NCBI GenBank assembly: GCA_947095535.1
Contig: OX352774.1
Span: 208,866,965-208,930,964, forward strand
Origin: Poecilobothrus nobilitatus
Taxonomy: Eukaryota > Arthropoda > Insecta > Diptera > Dolichopodidae
Length of the DNA stretch: 64,000 nt
Reading direction: 5' to 3'
Shown: positions 1 to 13,296 of the stretch, piece after piece
How positions within the stretch are numbered: the first letter of the stretch is position 1
Layout: each line of letters starts with the position of its first letter
Program-made: the position numbers and the translations under genes
The notes under the pieces: model-generated
Database searches by the model: none
The model's input: the letters and a program-made list of their open reading frames with translations, nothing else
Told to the model about the DNA's origin: nothing

Positions 1-1045
1 TTTTAAATGTATAAAAAAATGTCTAATGTATTTTCATTTTTAGACTTTAATTCAAGTTTTTAAATCTTGTTCTATTGGTAAATCTTTTTTCTTGACGGGT
101 CAGCTTTACATTATCCGATGACTTTTTATGTCTTCGTTTCATCACTAAATTTGATCAATTTCATTACAGTCTCGATATATACTTTTACAAATTTGGTGTT
201 CGATATAATTTGTATAAAAATTTTGTAAATTTTATAATTCATGATTGTATATTCGTCGTAACTTTTCATACTGATACTAATATTTTCCTTAAATGTTGTT
301 TTTGAAAGTTTTTTTTAAATTTTTCCAACAATAGTTTCTCTTTTTCCATTGTTTCTATTCTGTTATGTAGAACTAATTTTGTTTTGTTTAATCATAATTT
401 AAATATTGTTTTTCTGCATAATTATCTTAAAATTTATCGCACGTTTATGTTTTTGTCAGATTTATTTTTTTCGTTAAACTTTTATTAAAATTAAAACTAT
501 TTTATTATATAGGTACATATACAGTTTCCGAAAAGTTAATGTTTGCATTTCAAATTACTTTACTAATACTAGTTTGAGCGTGTAATCACAAAGCTTCCCT
601 GTATAATTTCTTCTTCCCTAAATGAATCTGAAACATTTTGTGGAATTTTCATCATGCATTCTACTTTTCATGACCTGTTGTTGGTTTAATTATTCAAATC
701 AGTTATTTTGGAATAAGAAAATTAGAAAACATCAAATAAAATAAAAAGTAAATGTTTAAAACTAATTTTTTTTTTTTCTTTGTAGGTGATATTTATATAT
801 TTTTATTTAAAAGTTTTTTTTAGAACAACTACTCATCTTTGATTTGAAAATATTTCCGAACAAAAAGCGGTTTTAAAAAATATGTGCTTTCAGTACTAAT
901 AAAATTTAAATCAATCAAATAAACGTATAAAATATAGACATTTTTTTATCCAGTTCTTAATATTTAAATATATTTAATTAATGTAAAAGTATTCAATGAA
1001 TTCAAATATTAAAAAAATATATGTTCAATTACAAAAATTTTAATT

Positions 1046-1770
1046 ATACCCGTATGAACTATGTTCAAGGGTATAATAAATTTGCCATTACGTTTGTGAC
1101 ACCTTAAAGGAGTCGAGCTAGATATAGTGTCAAAGGTATGGATCGGCTCAGAATCGAATTCTGAGTCGATTAAGCCATGTTTGTCCGTCCGTCCGTCCGC
1201 ACGATAACTCAAAAAATAAAGGAGCTAGGAGGCTGAAATTTTTTTTACGACACTTTTGCAAAATTGTTAGTTTTGCTATTTAAATCCAACATTTTCAGTC
1301 GGCGGGTTCGAGTAGCTGCCATACAACTTCTATCTTTATATAGAAATAACTCAGTATCTATTCAAGCTAGGTTTCTGAAATTTTGCAAATGATGATCAAG
1401 TTTTATGGCAACAACTTCTGTAAAATTTGGTTGTAGTGGTGCGGCGGGTTCAGGTAGCTACCATACAACTTATCCGTTTAAATGAGACTAACTCAGTGTC
1501 TATTGAAGCTAGGAACTTGAAATTTAGTAAAGAGGTGTCGAGTTATAGGCCAACAACTTTTGTAAAATTTGGTTGGTCTAGAGCAGCCGGTTCAGGCTTC
1601 TTGCACCTCTTGGAACTTAATGAAGCTAGGCGCAATAGATTCAGGTAGCTGTCATACAACTCCACAATTTACATAAATATATCTCTGTAGTTCGGTACTA
1701 AAACATCTGAATGTTTTTAAAAGATGATCAAGTTTTATAGAAACAGGATAAATTACGTTCATACGGGTAT
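1046..1770. mobile_element. DINE-1/Helentron-like non-autonomous element
   Basis: The ends carry a perfect 14-bp inverted repeat, ATACCCGTATGAAC at 1046-1059 and its complement at 1757-1770. The left end folds further: TATACCC and TGAAC pair with GTTCA and GGGTATA inside 1047-1077. Inside are a perfect inverted repeat (CTCAGAAT-CGA-ATTCTGAG, 1147-1165), then a GTCC microsatellite near 1183-1199, then a roughly 142-bp tandem unit starting at about 1301, 1443 and 1585 (shared core GCGGGTTC...GTAGCTGCCATACAACTT). Terminal inverted repeat, internal perfect inverted repeat, GTCY tract and tandem units in that order are the known layout of Drosophila DINE-1 and other Helentron-associated elements. 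No coding capacity is visible; short ORFs here are incidental. Confidence 0.75.
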
Positions 1771-3646
1771 CCCAGAGTTGACACAGTCTACTCTACTGCA
1801 CTCTTCCTCGTTTTTAAATTAAATTTGAATTTCTAATGTTTTCATTACTATATATAAAAAAGTGCTCTACTTTGGAATTTAAAATTGATATTTAATATTT
1901 TGATCAGATTTTTATTAACAATTCTTTTCTACTTTTCATTGTTGATCAACAGAGCATAAAAAGAAATACTTTGCTGGTATACAAGTATTCTACTGAAGAT
2001 GATATCTTAATGCTTAGTGTATATATAAATACTTAATTCAATATCTACATAAAAATTGAATTAGTAAATATTTAATTTCAGCAATTAATTGTAATATTTT
2101 TAGATTACTAGATTACAATATTATTTTCACTCTTTTCTTTATAATATATATACTATATATATATATGCTACTTCGGTACATAATATGAATGCCACTTCTG
2201 TATACAAGTCAGAGACCTTGATTTCATTTTCAATTATAAGCAGTCATTGTTTTTATTTTTTTTTTAAGTTTTTCCAATTTCATTTAAAGATCATTTTTCT
2301 TATGTAATAAAATATATATATGTATATTTAAACATTTTTCTAAAATAGACAAAACAATTTGTAACAAAACATTTAATTAATTTCATTAAAAACGGTAACA
2401 CTTTAAATGCTATTTACCTCTTCTTCTAATTAAAACCTGTATTTAACTGAATAACAAAATATTTATTGTTTTTTTCTTGTTTTTTTTTTTTTTTTTTGTT
2501 TTTTAATTCACCCCAAGGTCATTTAAGAAGATTAAAAAGAAAATGAAAACTGATTCTGATGACAGTAAAGAGACACAACAACGTTAATTGGCTTGGTTTG
2601 GTTTGGTTAGTTAAGTAATTATTTACAAACCAACATACACGTGTACAATGTACATACATTCTATTTAATTTTAATTTTCTACATAACAATTGAATTGAGG
2701 TCAATAAAATTAAGATTATTTAATCTGGAAAATAATTAACTGGTTTTATTTTTCTGGTTTTCATTCATTGTTCTTAGGAATACAAAGAATATATAGACAA
2801 TGGGTGTTTTTAAAATAATAATAATTACATGAATAGTTATTAAATATACATATAAGTAACATTGTACATAAGTATAATTGAATTTTTTTTTTTTTCCTAT
2901 TTTAAAAATAAAGTTCAGTTTAATTACAGAATTAAGTACTGAATAATTTTTTCTATCGCCTATTTAATTACAAAATTTTAGTAATATTTTTCTAATTGCA
3001 TCGATTTTTGATGACATAAAATTTATCGCTCTAGAATTTCTGATATTTTTGTCATTAATAAGGGAAGAATCCAGGTCAAAGGAAAATATTCGGTATATTC
3101 ACTTTAAGAAATTTATAACACGAATTTTCCGAATCGATATTCAGTCAAAATTAGCTTAAAATAAACTGAAATGTCTTAAGAGCGGTAATGGACATTCTGG
3201 CTAGTCATTAGTTTCTTAACTATCATCTAAAAATCAATAACTATGTCTAATAAGGGGTTCTGTTGTAAGAATGACGTTACTGATGTAATACATTGTCCTG
3301 ATATAGTGAATACATGTGATTTAGTTGTTCGGGTATTGTGTAGATTTTTGAAATCCCATGAGATATTTTGTGCAATGCACTATGTCATAAAAAATCAAAT
3401 CACATCTATATGATTGAAAACATTGTCGGAAAGCGTCTAGTGACAAAATAAAAAGTAATTTGAAGAAGTACTAAAAAACGAAAAGCAAATACATTTAACC
3501 TCATTACAATAATATTTTAAAAAATATTCAATTTTATTTTTGAGTTTTCAATTTACAATATATTTGAAAATTCGAAAACTACTCTAAAGCTCGTTAGTTG
3601 CTGATCCTTATCCTCGACATTAGTCGAATATCAGATATGTAAATAT

Positions 3647-3898
3647 ATGAGAAACTATACTGTCTCAAATACAAAAAAACGAAAATGGAGATGGGTACGC
3701 CATACACTTCGGAACCGGTCAAATAACATTGCTTGTCAGGCGCTTAACTGGAATTTCAGGAAAACAGAAAGTGAGGGCAGACCAAAACTACGTGGAGAGG
3801 ATCAATATCGAAAGAGAATAAAAGTAGCGGTAAAACAGAAATTAAACAACTGTCCCACAATAGAGTGCGATAAAAAAGCTTTATGGAGGATGAAGTAG
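3647..3898 (+). pseudogene. C-terminal relic of a non-LTR retrotransposon polyprotein
   Basis: An 83-codon open frame reads KRKWRWVRHTLRNRSNNI, then ALNWN, then EGRPKLRGEDQYRKRI. This follows the usual tail of insect endonuclease/reverse-transcriptase polyproteins (R.WRWIGHTLR ... AL.WNP.G ... GRP..TWRR). Only the region after the reverse transcriptase domain is present. The glycine of the GHTLR motif is replaced by R, the TWRR motif reads LRGED, and the frame stops early. It looks like an old 5'-truncated and mutated copy. The clade is not certain. Confidence 0.7.
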
Positions 3899-6800
3899 GA
3901 AAAACAAAAACAAAATGTATGAGACTCTCTAATATAAGACTTATTGTCAAGTAGTGATTAGAATTTTTTAGATGTATCATTTTTATTAATAACTTTTCAA
4001 TGGTCCTACACCTTCCTTGTTTTTCTTTATTTAATTTGATGAATCAAATTTCAAAACAATGCCTTAAAACGATAAATAAGTAAAATTAAAATATTTATCA
4101 AATTTAAAATAAAAAAAAAACGACTTATGTTAAATTCTTATTTGAAATTCGACGTGAAATTTAATTTTTTCATAAGAGATGAAAAATTTAAAATTAAATT
4201 ATGCTAAATAGATGTTAAGTGAGTTCACCCAGATGTTGTTGCTCAACATTAAGTAGTATTATGTATGTGTAACCAAAAAAAATAAAAACAAAAACAACAA
4301 TATTATGTACAGAAACATATGTATATAATTGTTTGCATAATATATTAACACCATATTATCAAAAATTGTTTTTATTTTTGATACAATTTTCATGTCTTAT
4401 GGTGATGATTTTTAAATACTGTATTATAGCTTTTATTTTTTTTTATTAATTTTAAAGATGAGATGATTAAAAAAAAATTTAAAAAAAAAAAAAAAAACTG
4501 GTTAACTGAAATCTATCTATTAATGAAAAATAAAAAAAAAAATGTTTTTAGAGCATAAAAAGAATCTTCAACGTTATTATAGGACTTTAATATTAAGTAT
4601 ATATTGTGTTCTTTTTTAATTATATTACGGTTTTTCATATGATGATGTTATGTTAATTTAAATTTGTTTTATATTTGGTGTTTAGTTTAGTTGGTTTTAA
4701 GAGTTACAGTTTGTGTACAGTATATTATTTTTTTTTTAAACAAAAAAATTAATTTTCATTTTCTACACTTAATTTTTTTTTTATATAAAATTGCTATGAA
4801 GTAGGTAATTAAATTTTATTTTTTCTTTTTTTATTTTACACCTGTTGCTAATTAAATTTTATTAAGTTCTTTTACCTTTTATATTTTTATGAATAGATAA
4901 CGATAAAAATTTGTATTTTACATACGCGAATAAAATTATACTTTTATACAATATATACATATACATAATATGTGTATGTTATTTCAAAATATAATGAGCA
5001 AATTTTAATTATGTACTTTAAATAGCGTATATCCCATAATTTGAATAAGTAGTATATTATTTGAAATAAGATTTTTAAATAAAAAAATATTTTCGTTTGT
5101 GTTATTAAGCATTTTTTTCCCAAAAAACAGCTTTAAAAAAATATGATTTAAAATTTAAATTCCAAAAAGCAAAAATTGCACAAAGTCGTCTACTAATTTG
5201 TAGGAAAGGTTTAAAGTAAAACTAAAATTCGTAAATTGAAATTTTCAAAATTTCTAAAAAAAAAAACCATGTTACTGTATTTGACAGAACATGTCACCAC
5301 AGTTTTTTGATAATAATCTTTAGAATTGAATTTCTAATATTTAGTTTTATTTTGGCTTATGATATAAAATAGCATTTTATACATATATTAACCACAGACG
5401 CAAATTTTAATAAAATTTCATTTACCATAATATGTACCTAAAGTTAAGGGAAAATCGGGAATTCTATATTAAAATGCTAAACAGTTCAGGTATTTTGTTC
5501 TGAATCATGAAATTGGTGAAATCGAAACTTTCGAACTAGTATTGCATATTTTTAGGTTATTTATTAATAATATTTATTGCTTATCAAAATTTTACACAAG
5601 ATATAAAAAAAATGTATATCTATATATTTTGTTAAATTGTAAATTTTTTACTTAAAATTTTTGAAATTCATATATATATATATATAATACATAGATTCGT
5701 CAATTTAAATGGATAAATACATTCCACAAAAAATAATTGGAACGTAACATTCATATCAAAACTTCAGCAAAATTATTGCGTATAAATATAAATATATGTA
5801 TATATATATACATATATATATAAGTAATTCGAGGGATAAAATTTATAAATTTTAGAGATAGGTCATAAACTGATGTAATTTAAGATTATATTTTGAATTA
5901 AAATATACCTATGAAAATAAACTTTAGCGTGCGGATAAAAATTTAAAAGTTTTATAATTTTAACTGTATTTAATTAAAACAACATGATGTACTTATTTTT
6001 TTTTTACTATTAAAATGTAAATGACCATTAAAGGGATCTAATATTATGTGTATCAAATTAAAAGTATCACACCTTTATTTACAATCAAAATAAAGAAAAA
6101 ATTCACTATATTTGGTATATTATATTAATATTTAAACAGAACTTATTTACAATAATAAAAATATTATAATTTTTGTTGCGTGTATGTAAATAAAAAAAAA
6201 AAAAAGATAATTAAATTAAAAAAAGTGAAATATCCTGTTAATGTAAATCAAGATTTTAAAATTATCACACGCATTTTATATTTTCATGCAATTAACTTTT
6301 CAAAATCTACTACAATTTTATTGCCCTTTTTATTTTGTTTCCTTTTTTTTCCACTTCTGACCTGTTCAATTCCTTTCTAGAATACTTTCGGTAGTATGTA
6401 TGAGTTTCATAACAAAAATCAAAATCATTCAAGTCTTTCATATAATTTCCTTGTAATTTGATTGCATAACAAAAAAAGGAAAGAAAAATCAAAGATTGAA
6501 TTGTTCGTAAGCACTTAAATTATGTAGCAAAAAAAAAAAAAGAAAATGTGGTAATTCTAAAAATTATACCAACTATACTATACTTTACTATATTTTTTGT
6601 TTTTCTGTAAAATTATTATTTAACAGGAGGGAAAGAAGAGAAAAGGCCATTCATTATTAAGTGTTATTTCATTATTTTTTAATTTATTGAAATTTAGCAC
6701 TTTTTCGTTTTTGAATGTTTTTTCTTTGCAATTTCTACATTCAACATTGTACGGATTAAATTATTTTTTTATTTTTATTTTGCTTTTATGGAATCAAAAT

Positions 6801-7577
6801 TACACTAAAATAAAATAAATTCTTATATATGAAAATTATTTACTATATGTATGTAATTTTAAATTGTTCTAGTATTTGTATAACATTAATAACATTAATA
6901 TATGATCACTTCGTGGTCATGATAAAATATGTAATCACATTTCTATTAAAAATAAAGTTTATTTTTGTACTTTTTTTTACCAAAAAAAAAACCAAAAAAA
7001 AAAAAATAACTTAGGAAAATGAAAAATAATAAAATAGATTTATAGCAAAGATATGAAATGAAAAAAATAGGAAAAAAAGGAAAATTATAATGTAAAAGTT
7101 TTAGAACTTTTTAGAATTATTTTGTCAATAAAATAAACATAATATTTGTACATCAGATTATTTTTGATATTTATATAAAGTTATTCAAAAATTAAATTTA
7201 GATTTAATTTTTTAAATTTACTTTATAATAAACATACAGATAACTGAAATATAGAGTCATCAATTTTCATTAGAACCAATAGACAAATAGTGCAGGTTAT
7301 TCCCATGTTGCTTTGTTTATAAAATCTATTACAATTATATAATAAATATACTATATATATATTCGATGTTATTACTAGTTCGGTTTTAATAGGCTGGTTA
7401 GTCATTTGCAGGCATTGAAAGAAACCGGAATTCAAACAATGTCAGCTTTTCCGTCAAAGAAAATTTGAAGAATTGTGTTTATATATATTTCTCAAAATTA
7501 TAAAGAAAAACCCGAAGATTTCTACACAAATATTGCTCACAATTTACGGCATTGTTAATAAGATAATTTAAAGTTGA

Positions 7578-7760
7578 GGCCTCGGTGGACTAGTGAGTAA
7601 GGGTGTAGGAAAAACATTTTAAAGACCGAGAGAGTGTGGCTTTGAATTCCACATACGTCGTAAGAATAATTCTCTATTACGACATTTACAACCACGCCTG
7701 AAAAGGAAAGTTTATGTAATGCCCTTATCACATTTATATGGCAGGCGAAATAAAAGAATA
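7578..7760 (+). mobile_element. tRNA-derived SINE, family A (old copy)
   Basis: A tRNA-like head starts GGCCTCGGTGGACTAGTGAG, an A-box-like start, and has a B-box-like GGCTTTGAATTCC near 7638. A hairpin follows, CGTCGTAA paired with TTACGACA, then a tail with ACGCCTGAAAAGGAAAG and CACATTTATATGGCAG. It aligns by eye with the copies at 47777, 43275 and 27981 (reverse). Several mismatches and no clear target-site duplication suggest an older insertion. Confidence 0.75.
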
Positions 7761-8400
7761 TCCTAATTTACTTTGAATTTTCACGAAATCTACAGATGTG
7801 AAAAGGTCTTTACTTTAACTACCTTCATTGTTTATAGGTTAGAAATAATTGATTTTTAAACAAAATAATATTTTATATCATGAAAACAAATGAAAACTTG
7901 TATTCGAATTTCTATAGATATTTACTCGTAATAATATTATTAGAATTAACAGAATGTTTTAAAAATTCATATTTTTTAACTCTCACAAAAGAAATAAGCA
8001 ATAAATAAATAATTCAATGTAAATAAATTGATGATTGTATAGCATCAATTAATTTTGGCAGTTATACATGTGAGACTCTAACGTATAATTTTCATATAAT
8101 AATTGAATAGAAAATTATTTAGATGTGTGAAACAAGAATACAATTTTACATATTTTTAGTTTCATTTTGAATTTAGAGCAATTTTTCATCGAAAAAAATT
8201 TTTTTATCTTATTTAGGTCAAGTACAAACGAACTTAATTTATTCAAATTAACATTTTGTGTACCAAAAAAAAAAAAAAAACGCTAATATATTATCAAATA
8301 AAAAAACAAACAAAAATTTTTTATGTCTGCTAGCTATTAAATTTTACAAATTAATATTAATTTATTTTTATTTTTTCTTTTCTTTCTATTTTTATAATAG

Positions 8401-8502
8401 GAGTTTGCAACACTTACAAAGGAATTAACACAGGCTCGTGAAACACTATTAGAACGAGATGAAGAAATTGCTGAATTAAAAGCTGAACGAAATAATACAA
8501 GG
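8401..8502 (+). CDS. Liprin-alpha: Liprin-alpha exon a (coiled coil, residues 1-34 of the part seen)
   Basis: This exon has 34 codons in phase 0, reading [20 protein letters not shown] and ending [10 protein letters not shown]. It matches the conserved liprin-alpha segment just before the [10 protein letters not shown] block. The acceptor is TTTATAATAG and the donor is AGG|GTAAGT. The sequence is a heptad-rich coiled coil with many Glu, Leu, Lys and Arg. Its conserved partner exon lies 17.6 kb downstream, and the joined reading [14 protein letters not shown] is exactly that of the family. Confidence 0.95.
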
Positions 8503-8765
8503 GTAAGTTTTTTATTATATATATATATTTTTATAATAACAGTTATTAAAAAGTTTTCTTTGATTAAAGAATGGGTTTGGTTTTTTTGTATGCCATTTTA
8601 TTATTTTTTTTTAATATACTCTTCATGTTACAATAATAACTATATGGTGGAAAATTAAATTAAATATGATTTATTACTATTTAATTAAATAGTAAAACGT
8701 ACTTACAAACTATACTTTAATTTAAAAAAAAAAAAATGCTTTTAAATTTGTTTATTATTTTATTC

Positions 8766-9465
8766 TATCTATCAGTCCACCTGTCTGTCTCTTTACAAAA
8801 CTTTTACATCGTTCATGATCGAGGAACGAAATGTTAATCATGTGTAAAAAAATTAATGTTGTATAATAAAATAAAAAAGTAAAATAACAAGAAAATTAAT
8901 ATCGTGGTACATTATTTTATCTGGTTGCGTCTATTATAGAGCTATAGCTTCTCAAAGCACTCTTTTCAAATGTTTATATTTCTAGTTCTCCTAAATATTT
9001 TTTCAATCTAACATAAGTTTTATAAATCAATGAACATAAAAATTATATATGTACTTATTATCTTTTTTCAATTTGAAGTCTAAACTTACCGACCGAGATG
9101 GCAAATTTTTGAGATATTTTTTATTATAAGTTACATCAGAAAAAATATTGGTAGTTTCCTCAAAAATTAAAATTTCACTATTTTTAGACACTGACCTCTG
9201 CAGATTATTATCATATTATTTGCATATTATTGTATATTATTACTGCCCTATTTATATAGGGTTTCTTTAAAACTAAAGAAAGTATTTCTTCATTTTACTT
9301 AATAAAAAATATATAAAAATCTAAGAAAATTTAAAAATGTTGGTGCTAAAGAAGTACAATCCTAATATTATGTTTTTATGTACCTACTTATTATTGTTTT
9401 TTATTTTATTTTTTAAATCTGTGCTTTTAAAAACTTTTGGTTTTACATATTGTCTTGTTTATATT
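8766..9465 (+). mobile_element. Diverged DINE-like element (family 2)
   Basis: The left part, from CAGTCCACCTGTCTGTCTCT followed by TTACAAAACTTTTACATCGTT, resembles the GTCY module and TTACAAAACTTCTACACCGTT of the better copies at 31306 and 53900. Near 9418-9460 CTGTGCTTTTAAAAACTTTT and GGTTTTACATATTG resemble their right end. The middle contains the TTTTTTCAATCT string also seen in those copies. It is badly decayed, so the borders are approximate. Confidence 0.45.
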
Positions 9466-9579
9466 TAAAGTATACACTATAATAAAGTGAAAAATATTAC
9501 CTATTTTAAAGGAACAAAAATTAATATAGTATCCTAAAACTATGCAATTTTTTTTTTGTATAGATTTATAAAATGAGAA

Positions 9580-9840
9580 GGGACCTCGCTGGTCTAGTGG
9601 TTACCATGTGACTTATTAACCGAGGGAGTGCGGGTTCAAATCCTGTACAGGTAGCAAGTTTTATTAATTGAAAACAAATCCCCCTTGCTACCTAATATAG
9701 TGTAAATGCCTTTATAATAGTATTAGTGGATAATTTAATAATAGTATTCGACCTGTGGCCTTTAGTAGCCGATGGTTTTGTAATATTGCAATATCCTATG
9801 TGATTTGTAATATTAATATAAATAAAATAAAATAAAAAAT
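9580..9840 (+). mobile_element. tRNA-derived SINE, family B
   Basis: The head GGGACCTCGCTGGTCTAGTG has an A-box-like TGGTCTAGTGG and a B box GGGTTCAAATCC. A hairpin of GGTAGCAAG with CTTGCTACC follows. The body contains AATTTAATAATAGTATTCGA and GTAGCCGATGGTTTTGTAAT, and the element ends in repeated ATAAA units. The body is shared with the copies at 20990-21210 (reverse) and 23904-24186. There is at most a short imperfect duplication (AAAATGA) at the borders. Confidence 0.8.
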
Positions 9841-10351
9841 GATAAATATAAATGGGATAGTATAATTAATTTATTATTTTCATCCTAAATCGGTTGAGCT
9901 TTTCTATAATTTCTATTAAAATTAAGGGGGATATTCTAAATTAATACTCCAAATTTTTGTCGATCCGTTCTCATAAAAAGAAAATTTTCATTTATATAAA
10001 TTCTAAGTTGATATATTGTATGACAACTTGAATTTTAATCTTTTATCTCATTAATAACATTTAAATTTAAGTAAATATTTTTTTTTTTTTCAAGGATACG
10101 TGGGAATCTCAAAAGACACCAATTAGATCAAGGTATCTTTATTAGTGTTAGACTTCAACCAACCAAACGTCAACTTTTTTTTTAAACCAAACATTAGTTT
10201 AGAACTAAGGTTATAGTACAATGTATATAATAACCCAATGCGATTGGGGATATTAACAAATTATTTCAACTATAGTTTAAAACAAAAAATTAAAAAAACA
10301 CAATTATACAAACAAATTTTTTTTTGTTTTTAATTTTTTTATTGAAATGTT

Positions 10352-10485
10352 TTAAGCCTTATTATTTGGAAAGCCATTTAATATAAAAAATCCTCTCCTT
10401 GCACATTTTCTTGCAAGTGTTTTGATCATTTTAATTTTTCTTGTTACATCTCTTGCGGAAATTTTGCAACCATTACGATATACCC
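10352..10485 (-). other. Unidentified antisense open stretch, possible terminal exon
   Basis: On the minus strand an ATACAG acceptor-like border is followed by 43 codons and a stop. The reading runs VYRNGCKISARDVTRKIKMI, then KTLARKCARRGFFILNGF and PNNKA. An AATAAA signal lies within about 15 nt after the stop. The stretch is richer in G+C than its surroundings and strongly basic, with two cysteines. I do not recognise the protein. There is no pyrimidine tract before the acceptor and I found no matching upstream exon, so this may be a transposon relic or chance. Confidence 0.15.
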
Positions 10486-13296
10486 CTGTATTATTCAGTT
10501 TTGTATTAAATTTTTAAAGTTTATATTATATAATTTTTTATATTTGAAGAACAAAAAGTATACCTACTTTTAAATAATTAGTAATTTATACTTTGATCGT
10601 AATTATTATATTTTATATATATTTTCCTTCACGATTTCTTAATTTCTTAGGAAAACCTTCAATAAATAAATATATTTCTAATTAAATTATTTTATTTTGT
10701 TAAATTTTCTAAAAGTGGCATAAAAAAAAGTTCAAGAAATTTTCTTTTAGTTTAATTTAAAGATTTGTATAAAATTAAATAAAAAAACAAAACACAGAAA
10801 AACTACAAAAGAGAAAAAAAAAAAAACTAAAAATCAAGTAAAATCAAGTATTCTAATTAAGAAATTGGTTTAGGTCAAAATTTTTCATATAACAAAATAC
10901 TAGATACTATGTATTTACTTAATGCAAAAAGAATATCTAATTAACTTTTTTTTTTCCAGTATTATCTGTTTATCAGAGATCATGTAATTTCAGTTTATTA
11001 AGAATTTTCCGGAGAAGCGTATAATTTCTATTAAATTTTTTTTTTTTTTTTATTAATTCACCTTCAAAATTACAAAACAAAAAATAAGGAATCTAAACAA
11101 TTATATCTGTTTTTTTTTTTGTTTACTTTAATTAGTGTTCTATTTTTGGTGTTTTACTTTTCTCATTTTCCAATTGAATAAGATTTCTCAAAAAAAAAAA
11201 AAAAAAAAAATTGGAATTTCCGAAGAGAAAAATAAAATAACCGTTTGAAATTTGTTCGTTATACAAAACTCAAATAAGCAATGAATTAATTGAATTTTTG
11301 AAAACTGCTAAAATTAAGATAATTTTTTTCATTATTCTTCCGGCAAGTGATACCTAGTTTTATAACTTTTAATACTCACCTATCTGATCTTATTATTTAT
11401 TTTTTTATTTTCTATTTTGTAAGTCCTATTAACATCTTCTTTAACATTTTTTTTTGTTATATAAAACAAAATATGTATATATAGATTTATACAATATAAG
11501 GAGGATAAATGTAAGGAAAATCCGTTACAATAAAGTTAAAAAAATAAACCTGTGCTTCATTTTGAAAATGAATGAACGTATATGAACAAACATAAATCTA
11601 TGATGGTAAAAGGATAAGCAAAAGCGGTAACGAACAAAAAAATCAATCAAATTAATTTTCTGTATCGAATTTTTTGCTATTTATCTTTATTGTTACACCT
11701 ATTGAATTGTAATCAGATTTGATTTTATTTTTTTTTCCCGTAAAACCATTTATCGAATGTCCTTTAACATCTCTTGAGTAAAAAATAAAAAAAAAAAAAA
11801 AAAAAACAGAAAAATTGAGTATAAAAGAAAGAAAAATAAAAATAATAAAAGAGTTTTTTTTCCCCATTCGTAAATTTAATATTAAGAAAAACGTTGAAAA
11901 TGTTTATGAAATCTTTACATTAGCCGATTTTTTTTTTCTTTTTTCATATAATATCCTTTAAAAAACTGCTATAAGTTAAATTCGATTCTTAAAAAATGAG
12001 AAAAATATATAATGTCATTCACTTTAATATTAAAAGTAATATGCCTTTGTATATCGTTAGCGTTTTACTATACTGTTTTTTTTTTTTTTTTTTTAGGTTT
12101 TTTCTTTCCAATAAACATAAGATATGTAAAAATTGTAAAAAATGTTTTTTTTTTAATGTAACTTTAAAAAATGTTTAGGCAGTTTCAAATAATATTATGA
12201 AGCAAACACAAAGAAATTGATAAGTGCTTCAAAATCGTATATAAACATTGCATCAGATTAATTGTTGTATACATATATGAGAATATAATTTTTTTTTTAT
12301 AAGAAAGTAATTGTAGCTTGCGAAATCCTATTTTCTTAAATACACCATGCCAATTATTTTCTAATTGTCTTGTGATACCTGTTTGAAACAGAAAGGCATT
12401 AGAAATTATATAAGAATATATATGCATAACTTATATACATAACATATATAGAAAACTGGTTGAAAAAGAAAAGGATTAAGAATTGAGGTTAACAGAATTT
12501 AGAATTTACTTATGTAGAAAGTTTGCCTGTTAATTTAATAGTTTGATTGTTCCTCCAATTCAATATTTTTAATTTTCCTTTTTCTAAAATAAAATGGAGT
12601 GAAACTGTACATTACTTTAAGCATTATAAATGCAGAATAAATGCATGCGTGTACATATAAAAGAGATACTACAAAATAACACATATTATTCATTTTTAAT
12701 TTTTTCGTTACATTTACTAAAGCAAAAATGTAACTATTAAATTTTTTAGTTGTTCTTTCAACCGTTTTTGTATCGTGTTTTCCGACGATGTCACTAATAC
12801 TACTTTCTGAATTCAATATACACATATATAATATGGTTTTGTATATGCAAAAATAAAGGAAGGTATACAAATTAGGCAGTCCTTTTGACAAGAGGCTTCA
12901 TTTTGCTCAGTTGTTGCATTTTTTTTGTTATTAAATCAATGAACAAAATTGAAAATATATTTTACCAGAATTTAAATCTTAGTTTTTGATTTAACAAAAT
13001 AAATGAGCCAAACTTTATTTACATATTTTACTGTTAGATCCACAGATAGGTATAGACATGAAATTTTCTCTTTTTCATTCTATAAAGAGCATAAGATATT
13101 CCCGAAGCAATTTATTATTCATAATTGCCTAAGCTTCAGTTATTAATAAGCCGTTATCAGACAATCATTAGTTTCACTAAGCCATTGATTACTTGGCTAT
13201 AGCTATTGTGCAAGAAGCTATAGAACGGTATGACAGTTTTATTTGTGTGTCATATATTATCTTTTATCATTTTGATCTATATTAATTAATCTATAT

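Larger units (their letters stand above)
1..8400 (+). other. Probable upstream Liprin-alpha intron or 5' flank
   Basis: The bases before 8401 end in a normal 3' splice site (TTTATAATAG), so at least the right part is an intron of Liprin-alpha. I see no liprin-like exon here; the expected preceding N-terminal exons must lie before base 1 or be too short to recognise. The stretch holds a DINE-1-like element (1046-1770), a non-LTR retrotransposon relic (3647-3898) and a SINE (7578-7760). Otherwise it is AT-rich sequence with A and T homopolymers and short TA repeats. Confidence 0.6.

Noticed and set aside
1427..1648. 73-codon ORF inside the DINE-1-like element
   Set aside because: It reads the 142-bp tandem units of a non-coding element; frame is not kept between units or copies.
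12535..12891. 118-codon minus-strand ORF
   Set aside because: No recognisable domain, composition follows local AT-rich DNA, no good start context, and Ile/Phe/Lys/Tyr-rich content is typical of chance frames here.
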